From assembly GCF_000766945.1 (NCBI RefSeq), contig NZ_ALBT01000084.1:1-35181 (forward strand): a DNA stretch of 35,181 nucleotides, written 5' to 3'. Under the pieces are notes generated by a model. It was not told where the DNA came from. It ran no database searches and worked only from the letters and a program-made list of their open reading frames with translations. Shown here one piece after another: positions 25,839 through 34,600 of the stretch; the stretch's first letter is position 1; every line of letters starts with the position of its first letter. This stretch comes from Cellvibrio mixtus subsp. mixtus J3-8 (GTDB lineage Bacteria > Pseudomonadota > Gammaproteobacteria > Pseudomonadales > Cellvibrionaceae). The translations under genes and the position numbers were made by a program.

Positions 25839-28800
25839 TTAATTACTAAATGCAGCAATAATTTCATTTATCTCTGAAACCCAGAGCTCAACCCCTTGCT
25901 CGATAGTTTCTTTTTTATAAATATTATCCCTGCAAATCCATTTTACATTATAAGTTCCATTTTTTACCGCAACCTCAATGTAAGAGGCCCAGCAAATATC
26001 TGCTGCAGTTTCAGAATGCGAAACGCCATATGACTCACTGGCCGAAGAAATTAAATGTGCCGGCAAATCAGAAAACTCATTCTCAATGTTATTTTTAACA
26101 CCAACAAGATCAGGCGGGATATAATTGATATTGAATTCAGGAATAGGTATTTCATTGAAATATTTTTTGAGCTCATTATCTCTTGAAAAAGCCTTTATAG
26201 CGTTAAAAGCCAGCCCCCCATTAGGAATAGATTCATATTGCTTTTTATAAGACAGAACCTGTTCTTTCCTATCAACTGCAAGGTCCACATTAATTAATAC
26301 AGGTAAATAATCAGAAAACCAACCAATTGTTCTGCTTAAATCCACATTTCGAATAATTTTTTCTCTTCCAAGAGAAATCATCGTAAAACAAATATGCGGC
26401 GCCCCGGTCATTAGGGAAATCGCATTTGATAAAGCAGTAAAGATAACATCTGCAGCGGTTATCCTGTCAGCCCGATGCGGAAAAGACAGTAAAAAATCAT
26501 TTGATTGAATATTCAATTGTCGCTCAACCAGAAAATCTTTACCGTACAGAGCCTGGTTGCCGGATCTGTTCTTTGCAATACCATCGGGGAAATCGATCAT
26601 TCGGCCAACGAGGCTAAACTCCAATGACTGCCAGTATTTGACATCCCTTTCAATATCCGGTGAATTCACCCAGTTATTAAGATAATTGGCCCATTCAATG
26701 ATCGATGTTTTTACTGGTAAATCCTTTATGGCTTTCCCTTGCACCAGGGACAAGTAATGAACAAATAACTCCTTCATGAACACAGCAAAGCTATAACCGT
26801 CCATCAGTGCATGATGGACAATCCAAAGAAACCTGGCTGGCTCCGCGTTGCCGCAGTTGAACAAAACGAACTTAAAGAGATTCTTTCCAAGATCCAAAGA
26901 GTGTTGCATTTCATTTGCAATATATTCTATTTCCTCAGATCTGGACTTCTGACAAGGTACATGTGATAAATCGATTATTTGTAGCAATTCACAATGTTCA
27001 ATATCAATGACACTTTCGTGGACGACTCCATTATTATTATGAAATATGTGACGTAATCCTTCTTGATCAAGTACAACGGCGTGCAATGCTTGATTTAAGA
27101 ATGCCGGATTCGCATCTATGATATTAAGTATTCCGGATTGATTCCAATGATTTTTAAACACATATTTAAAAAGCATTTGTTTATTTGGCAAACTATATAC
27201 TATATCCCCTTTTACATAGTTATATTTATAGGAACTTGTCGATGCCTGCTGTGAAATCAATGCAGACACACCGGCAACAGTTGGAAATTGCATAATATCT
27301 TTCACCAGCACATCCATACCGGCTTTTTTCATTTGCGCAATTAACTGGATAATCAATAAGGAATGCCCGCCGAGGTGAAATATATTATCGGTTATTCCTA
27401 TCCGTTCAACTTTTAATACATCCTGCCAAATTTCACATAAAAGAACTTCGATGTCAGAACGCGGCGCAACATATTCCTCTTGTAGCAGGGACCTATCAGG
27501 TTTGGGTAATGCTTTAACATTAACTTTTCCATTGGAAGTCAACGGCAATTGTTCAAGTTCAACGTATGCCGAAGGTAACATATAGGGAGGTAAAAGATTA
27601 CTGCAATAATCCGCCAGGTTTCTAATATTTAACGTTGACGAAAGAGTGATATTTTTTAACTGATTTATATAGTCTAATCCTTGAAAAGCCAAATCATTAT
27701 CCATCCAATCGATAAGGCATGCTATTTCATCAACATCAATTTTCTTTATTCGCTCAACCATCGGCGATACACTTTTTGGAGTGCCGATCAACGCCGCCGC
27801 AGTAACATAGTGCTCAAATGCCAACGCTGTTACATCATCTATCTCTTCCTGGGTGTGAGTAACACCGGGAGCGTGAACCAAATACAAAGACACATGAGCT
27901 TTCATGTAGTCAATAAATGGCGCTCTCGCCTGTTCGAGAGTGCGTTCAAGATCCTCCCCCAAAAAGGTATGCACCATCAAGGTTACCCGCCCCTTTTTCG
28001 GATCATGTCCATGCTTTACCAAGGACTTCCGGTAAAGGGAAATTTTTTGTTCTAGCTCATCTATTGATTGGCCCAAAAAGTGCGTAATAAGATTTACGCC
28101 CAAACGGCCAGCTTCAATAAATGTCTCCGGGTTACCACCAGCTGCAACCCACAAAGGAATTTGATCCTGTGCTGGTGTTGGATAAATTTTTACACTGACA
28201 TCATTATTATTACCATCTCGCCGTGTAATAGATTCTCCGGCCCACAGAGCCCTTACAGTTTTTACTCCTTCACTCAATATCTTTTTTCTATCTGCAAAAT
28301 TATCAGGAGCCAAAACAAAATCACGAGGATGCCATCCACTGGCAATTGCCATACCTACCCGGCCATTCGAGAGGTTATCTACCACAGACCACTCTTCAGC
28401 AACCCGAATAGGATCTTGCAAAGGCAGCACAACACTTCCCGCCCGCAGGTGTACGCGTTGGGTGATAGTGGCTATTGCAGCATTTAGAACCGCAGGATTG
28501 GGATAGAGGCCCCCAACAGGGTCAAAATGCCGCTCGGGAGTCCAAATAGCTTCAAAGCCATTTTCGTCAGCAAATTGTGCTGCTTTAAGATACAACTCAT
28601 ACTTATTCTTTTCCGCGAATGGATTAGCACCAAAATAAAAAAGGCTGAAATCAATTGATGGAACGGCAGTCTTCGCCATATTTTCAGTGTTGGCGGGAAC
28701 GATATAAGCAACCAGTTGTTTTTCATGATGATCATTGTCCCTTGCTACAACAACCACATCCTGGATCGAAGGATGTTGTCGTAACACTGATTCAATTTCT

Positions 28801-31664
28801 CCCAGTTCAATTCTAAAACCGCGGATCTTAACTTGTTGGTCAATGCGCCCAAAATATTCAAATTCGCCATTAATCAGTTTACGAGCCAAATCACCTGTAC
28901 GATAAAAACGTCTGTTGCCAAATTCAGGGAGTGAAACAAATCGAGTTTCAGTTAACGCCTCTCGATTCAAATAACCACGGGTAACACCAGCCCCCCCTAC
29001 ATACAGTTCACCTGTTACACCAGCAGGAACCAAACTTTTCTCTTCGTTTAATACAATCAGCTGTAAATCAGAAAGAGGTTTTCCAATTAAACTGGCTCCC
29101 GTATTTTCCAAAATATCGGTTTGCGTTAGTCTCCGATAGGTTACATGCACCGTTGTTTCCGTGATCCCATACATATTAATCAAGTTTGGCGCGGCATCTC
29201 CATGCCGTGAAACCCAGGAAGATAAACTTGATAGGTTAAGCGCTTCCCCACCAAATATGACATAGCGTAAGGAGAGCGATAAATTTTGTATGCTGTCCTC
29301 AGGCATAAATTGATTAAACGCACTGGGGGTTTGGTTTAGTACGGTAACTTTTTCGCGTGCAACCAGCTGGTAAAAATCACTGGTCGATCTTGATACCCAA
29401 TAGGGAACTATTATCAGGCGGCCACCAAAACATAAGGCTCCCCATATTTCCCATACCGAAAAATCAAACGCATAAGAATGAAATAACGTCCATATATCAG
29501 TATGGTTAAAGTCAAAATGCGCTTGCGCAGCATGGAATAGCCGAGTCACATTATGATGCTCTACCAAAACACCTTTTGGATTGCCGGTAGAGCCTGATGT
29601 ATAAATAACATACGCTAAATTATGTTCCCTTGAATTATTTTCAGGCAAGGAAACATTTGCCGATGGGAAACTATCCAACTCATTAGATGAATCATCAATA
29701 CATAAAGCTTGCTCGGGAATAACAGGTAAACGAGGTAATAGATGAGTATGGGTTATTACGGTATCAAGTTTCGCATCATCCAAAATGTATTTCACCCGAG
29801 CTTCGGGATAATCAGGGTCAATTGGCACATAAGCAGCGCCAGCTTTTAAAACGCCCAGAATAGCTACAATAGTATCCAGGGAGCGCTCAACACACACACC
29901 AACAAGTGTATTGGGCATAACATTTCTCTTATTAACCAGGTAATGCGCCAATCGGTTTGCCCTGCAATTTAATTCGCGATAGCTAAGCTCCTGCAATTCA
30001 AATTTAATGGCAATAGCATTAGGTTGGGCAATTTCCCTGGCTTCAAATAACTCATGGATGAATTTATTTTTATTATAATTTTGCAACTCATCCGGTACTG
30101 CATCCAACAGCTTAAAACGCTCTTGCTGATTAAGCATATTCAGTGCATATACATGTGCATCCGGGCTCTTTAATACGGCACTGAGCAATTCCTTAAAATG
30201 ATTAGCCATCCGTTCAATAGTCGAAGGATTAAAAAGATCCGTCCTGAAACTCCATCGCAAATCCAATCCATCAGGGCACTCAATGACGTCAAGGCGCAAA
30301 TCATGAGTTACCAGACTTGAATCAAGCTTTACCTCAGTAAGTTCTAAACCTGGTAAGTTTATTTTGGTTTTTTCATAATTATGAAGCACAAGCATAATTT
30401 GAAATAGCGGGCTGTATGCCATATTTCTTTCAGGCTGGATTTTTTCAACTATTTTTTGAAACGGAACTTGTTGGTATTTATAGGCATCGAGCAACGTTCT
30501 CCGGCTTTTTCCAAGCAAGCTATTGAAGCTTGGTTGTTCCGCAAGATCCATGCGCAAAACTAATGCATTAACAAAAAAACCTATTAAATTTGCAATTTCT
30601 TCCTGCTCTCTATTGGCAATAAAGCTGCCAACAACAATATCCCTTTCATTGCTGTATCGAGATAGTAATATTGAAAAAACCACGTGCAATCCCATGTACA
30701 AGGTTGCACCCTGAGTACGGCACAATTCCTTTAGTGCATCAGTAGCAGCCAAATCAATTCTATTAATATAGGTTGACCCAGTAAACGTTTGTACTGTCGG
30801 ACGAGGATAATCCAATGGCAAGCTGTGTACTAACGGCAAATCGGCCAACTCTTTAACCCAATAATTTAATTGCTCTTCAAAAGCATCTCCCTGCAACCAT
30901 TGACGCTGCCAGGAAGCATAATCAGCATATTGAATATGTAATGGTGGAAGCGGGCTGGCATTACCTAAATAAAATGCGGAATATAATTCCTTAAATTCTT
31001 TAACGAAGATTGCTGTTGACCAACCATCCGAAACGATATGATGCATTACAACCAACAAGATATGTTCATCTTCTTTGGTTTTTACCAATTTCAAATAAAT
31101 CATCAGGTCACGGCTTAAATCAAATGTGTGCAATTTTGCCGCGGTTATTATGTTATTCAATTGCTGTTGCTGCACCTCGGGCTCAAGTGCAGTCAGATCG
31201 TCTAAAGGGACCTCAAAGCGCTCCGAATCCTGGATAATTTGAAATAACTGTCCTTCTTCATCTGCGATAAAACGCGTGCGTAAACCATGATGTCGCTCAA
31301 TAATTTCAGAAAAGGTTTTGTTAACAATATTATAATTAAGGGCGCCCGTGAGTTTGAACACACCAGATATATTATAATGTGCGCTCCCTCCATCAATTTC
31401 ACTTAATAGCCAAAGGCGTTGCTGGGCATAGGATAGCAAAGACTTCCTTTCATCCAGCGGCAAAATCTTTCCATAATCAATAGTGTCAGCTTTCAACTCA
31501 ACTGAAAGATAATCTATCAATTGGCTTTTATTGCTTCTAATAAGATGAGCGATATCATCGGTTAAGCTATTGTCATCAGATCTTGTTTTTAGCTTTCCCT
31601 CCTCAACGAAGACATAGACTCCAGCATCGGAAAGCTTGTTAATAACCTCAATAATGCTCACCAC
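25839..31664 (-). CDS. NRPS: docking-C-A(Thr, with inserted LLM monooxygenase)-T-terminal epimerase-like domain
   Basis: 1941 aa. Domains (approximate): TubC-type docking domain 1-52; C 70-500 with HHIVSDG near 207; A core with TSGSTGNPKG near 690, NMYGITETT near 833 and KIRGFRIELGEIE near 950; LLM 1003-1335 (FSLFYFG, WTPERHF, AEEWSVVDNLS, ASGWHPRDF) inserted before the last part of the A domain; A10 with NGK near 1377; T with GGHSLL near 1433; epimerase-like domain 1490-1941 with HHALMDG near 1616, LSRTIGWF near 1775 and FNINY near 1846. The pocket reads DFWNIGMVHK, so Thr is activated. The LLM would be a flavin-dependent oxygenase acting on the carrier-bound residue or chain; its exact chemistry cannot be read from sequence. 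In the terminal domain the GHGRE Glu region reads SLGRE, so the usual epimerase Glu is missing. The start is one of two tandem GTG codons (31664 or 31661). The second gives a GTGA overlap with the previous stop and better spacing from GGAG. Confidence 0.95.
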   Translation of the reverse strand: MVSIIEVINKLSDAGVYVFVEEGKLKTRSDDNSLTDDIAHLIRSNKSQLIDYLSVELKADTIDYGKILPLDERKSLLSYAQQRLWLLSEIDGGSAHYNISGVFKLTGALNYNIVNKTFSEIIERHHGLRTRFIADEEGQLFQIIQDSERFEVPLDDLTALEPEVQQQQLNNIITAAKLHTFDLSRDLMIYLKLVKTKEDEHILLVVMHHIVSDGWSTAIFVKEFKELYSAFYLGNASPLPPLHIQYADYASWQRQWLQGDAFEEQLNYWVKELADLPLVHSLPLDYPRPTVQTFTGSTYINRIDLAATDALKELCRTQGATLYMGLHVVFSILLSRYSNERDIVVGSFIANREQEEIANLIGFFVNALVLRMDLAEQPSFNSLLGKSRRTLLDAYKYQQVPFQKIVEKIQPERNMAYSPLFQIMLVLHNYEKTKINLPGLELTEVKLDSSLVTHDLRLDVIECPDGLDLRWSFRTDLFNPSTIERMANHFKELLSAVLKSPDAHVYALNMLNQQERFKLLDAVPDELQNYNKNKFIHELFEAREIAQPNAIAIKFELQELSYRELNCRANRLAHYLVNKRNVMPNTLVGVCVERSLDTIVAILGVLKAGAAYVPIDPDYPEARVKYILDDAKLDTVITHTHLLPRLPVIPEQALCIDDSSNELDSFPSANVSLPENNSREHNLAYVIYTSGSTGNPKGVLVEHHNVTRLFHAAQAHFDFNHTDIWTLFHSYAFDFSVWEIWGALCFGGRLIIVPYWVSRSTSDFYQLVAREKVTVLNQTPSAFNQFMPEDSIQNLSLSLRYVIFGGEALNLSSLSSWVSRHGDAAPNLINMYGITETTVHVTYRRLTQTDILENTGASLIGKPLSDLQLIVLNEEKSLVPAGVTGELYVGGAGVTRGYLNREALTETRFVSLPEFGNRRFYRTGDLARKLINGEFEYFGRIDQQVKIRGFRIELGEIESVLRQHPSIQDVVVVARDNDHHEKQLVAYIVPANTENMAKTAVPSIDFSLFYFGANPFAEKNKYELYLKAAQFADENGFEAIWTPERHFDPVGGLYPNPAVLNAAIATITQRVHLRAGSVVLPLQDPIRVAEEWSVVDNLSNGRVGMAIASGWHPRDFVLAPDNFADRKKILSEGVKTVRALWAGESITRRDGNNNDVSVKIYPTPAQDQIPLWVAAGGNPETFIEAGRLGVNLITHFLGQSIDELEQKISLYRKSLVKHGHDPKKGRVTLMVHTFLGEDLERTLEQARAPFIDYMKAHVSLYLVHAPGVTHTQEEIDDVTALAFEHYVTAAALIGTPKSVSPMVERIKKIDVDEIACLIDWMDNDLAFQGLDYINQLKNITLSSTLNIRNLADYCSNLLPPYMLPSAYVELEQLPLTSNGKVNVKALPKPDRSLLQEEYVAPRSDIEVLLCEIWQDVLKVERIGITDNIFHLGGHSLLIIQLIAQMKKAGMDVLVKDIMQFPTVAGVSALISQQASTSSYKYNYVKGDIVYSLPNKQMLFKYVFKNHWNQSGILNIIDANPAFLNQALHAVVLDQEGLRHIFHNNNGVVHESVIDIEHCELLQIIDLSHVPCQKSRSEEIEYIANEMQHSLDLGKNLFKFVLFNCGNAEPARFLWIVHHALMDGYSFAVFMKELFVHYLSLVQGKAIKDLPVKTSIIEWANYLNNWVNSPDIERDVKYWQSLEFSLVGRMIDFPDGIAKNRSGNQALYGKDFLVERQLNIQSNDFLLSFPHRADRITAADVIFTALSNAISLMTGAPHICFTMISLGREKIIRNVDLSRTIGWFSDYLPVLINVDLAVDRKEQVLSYKKQYESIPNGGLAFNAIKAFSRDNELKKYFNEIPIPEFNINYIPPDLVGVKNNIENEFSDLPAHLISSASESYGVSHSETAADICWASYIEVAVKNGTYNVKWICRDNIYKKETIEQGVELWVSEINEIIAAFSN

Positions 31665-31675
31665 TCAATCTCCGT
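31658..31675 (-). promoter_or_regulatory. GTG start, ribosome binding site and overlap with the preceding NRPS stop
   Basis: On the minus strand the upstream gene ends GAG TGG TGA, and the next gene starts at one of the two GTG codons in the same bases. GGAG lies 8 nt before the second GTG (31661) and 5 nt before the first (31664), which favours the second and a 4-nt GTGA overlap. No ATG serves as an alternative near the docking-domain start. Translational coupling of the two synthetases is expected. Confidence 0.65.
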
Positions 31676-34600
31676 TTTTTCCTTATTAATTTCTTTTAAA
31701 ATTTTATTTTTCGTTAACGCAATATTTTCATCAATCAGGGCACTCATAGCCTGGAGATCCTCACATTCAAATAATGATTTGAATTGCAACACAACCATAA
31801 ATGTTTGATTAATTTTTGCCATGAGGCGTGTTAATAACAAAGAATGTCCACCCAAATTGAAAAAATTATCCCCGGCTCCAACACGCTCTATGCTTAAAAC
31901 ATCTTGCCAAATTTTACATAAGGCCTTTTCGGTTTCGCTACGCGGGGCAAGATAAGACGCCTGTAGTATTATTTCTGGTTCTGGCAATGATTTTCTATCC
32001 ACCTTACCGCTCGGCGTTAACGGGAACTCTTTCATTAACACAAAAGCAGCAGGAATCATGTAATCCGGGACATGCTGTGCCAGATATTTACGCAGTGCAG
32101 TTAAAACATCGTCAGAGTTGCCGCCATCACGCGAAACATGAGCCTCATTCTCAACAATGTACGCAATCAAACGCTTATCGTTATCGCCAAAATCTTTGGC
32201 GATTACAATGGCATCTTGAATATCAATGTAGTTACGCAAAGCATTTTCAATTTCGCTTAACTCAATCCTGAAACCACGAATTTTAGTTTGATGATCTGCC
32301 CTACCTATAAATTCCAGGTTGCCATCCGGAAGCCAACGAACCAAATCACCAGTCTTATAAATAAATTTACTGATTGAATAGTCCTGTCCGTTATAGAAAG
32401 GGTTGGGAACAAATACTTTGCCGGTTTGGTTCCCATCGTTCCAATAACCACCACCAACACAATCACCACCGATATACAGCTCCCCAACTACGCCTATGGG
32501 CACAATTGCATAATTGCGCCCAAGCACATACACATTGGTATTATTAATTGGCTTGCCGATTGGAATCGAATCCGGTGGCACATCAGGAATACGGTAGAAC
32601 ACGACACCGATAGAAGTTTCAGTCGGTCCATAGGCATTCACCAACTCAATAGCAGGAAATGTTTGCTTAAACTTTTTAACTGCATTTACATTTATTGCTT
32701 CCCCACCAATTATTATTGACTTCAGTGAGGACAGTTTTTTGTATTGATGATTATTTTTATGACTGACCGCCTCATCAACAAATGCAGAGAACAGCGCAGG
32801 GGTGAAATCGATTAAAGTGATATTTTTTTCACAAATAGCAGAAGCAACATAATTTACATCAAGAATATTGTCCCTATCGGGAATATAACAACTTCCGCCA
32901 GTTATTAATGGCCAGAAAAATTGCCATATACATGAATCAAAACAATGATGTGTTGTTTGCATGACAACTTCAGTTGTCGCACTGAAAAATTGATTCATGA
33001 AAACCAATCGATTCACGATACCCTTGTGAAGATTGATTGCACCTTTTGGCGCTCCTGTTGAACCCGATGTATGTATAACGTATATCGGGGCATCGGACGC
33101 AAGAGGTATTGCCAGGTTTTCGTTCGAGGGTTTAATTCGCTCTATACTTATATTAATGATGGTTGGCAGATTGTTAATGTGGTGCGCAAACCTATCATCG
33201 ATCACAACAACTTTTGCAGACAGACGCTCCAGGGCTGACTGAATCCGTACACTTGGCCAGCGTGTATCAATGGGGGCAAATATAGCCCCTGCTTTCATTA
33301 TTGCCAGATATACAAGAGGAACCTCAATACCCGGCTCCATTAAAACCGGAATAACATCGCCAACATTGACATCAGCCTGGATAAAATCTTTAGCCAAACC
33401 ATTTGCATATGAATTTAACTCTCCATAGCTAAGTTTGATGCTATCGTTGAAAAGCGCAGTGTGCGTCGGGAACTTAGCTGCTTCTATCTCAAACAATTCA
33501 TGAACACACTTATCATTTGGATATGCTGTTTTTGTATTATTCCAATCCACTACTATTTGATTGCGTTCATCATTAGAAATAATGGATATAGTTTCAATGC
33601 CTGAAGCAGGCGAATGCTGTAATGCAGACACTAAACCGCTGATTGCTGTGTGAGCATAATCCAATATTCGTTTCGCATTAATTGAGGAGTCAACTTGCAC
33701 ATCTAATTGGAAATCCTGCCCAAAATCATTAACCGAAATATTAAACGGATAATTAGTCCGCTCATATCCCAATACAACTTCAAAGTCTTTTTCCGCAGCA
33801 GGGTTTTCCGGAAAATTATTTGTTTTCGGTAACGAGTGCCGGTAATTAAATAAGGAAGTGAACAGGGGCAACTTGCCATTAACCTGGCTACAGCGCTGGG
33901 CCAAGGCAAGCGAAGTTTGCTCATAATGTAATAAATTTGTTAATGATGATTGAACCTGTCGAACGAATTCAATAACACTAACCGATTCTAATTTTGCGCG
34001 AAATGGCAGTGTATTAATGAATACACCCATTGAACGCTCTGCGCCAATGGCGCCCTGTAATCTACCGGATAATACGGTACCAAATATCACATCATTTCGA
34101 GCGGTACATGTAGCTATTACCATTGCCCATGCTGCATGAAATAGCACTGCCGGGCTAATGTTTAAATTTTTGGCTACCAGCCGAACCTGTTTTGATGTTT
34201 CGCTATGGAGATAGATATCCGCATCTGCGCGATGACATCCGTCTTCATTAATATCTAATAAATTAAAAGGTGTAGTAGGTTCTTCAACATCACCTAAAAT
34301 ATCGGTGAAAAAAGATTCTGCATTATTATGTAAAGCTTGATACTGTGTGTGCGCAATAAAGTCCCGGTATGGCACAGACGGGGGCAACTCATCCGCCTTA
34401 CCTGCCTTATAAGCCTCAAATTCCCTTTGTATAATTTCCAAACCTAGGTGATCGGAAATAATATGGTGGTATTGCAACAAGACAAAATGTTCACCAGCGT
34501 GACAACTGTTTGCTATTTGCAAACGCATCAACGGAGCTTGTTCCAGATTTATCCATTGAAGTTGCGGATCACATAGCTGACGCATTTGTGCTTCGATATC

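Noticed and set aside
28068-28487. 139-codon open frame on the plus strand, and other plus-strand frames such as 4546-4935, 27681-28055 and 13323-13685
   Set aside because: All lie opposite strongly supported synthetase domains, show no recognisable motifs, and have no sign of their own ribosome binding sites. They are shadows of the minus-strand genes.
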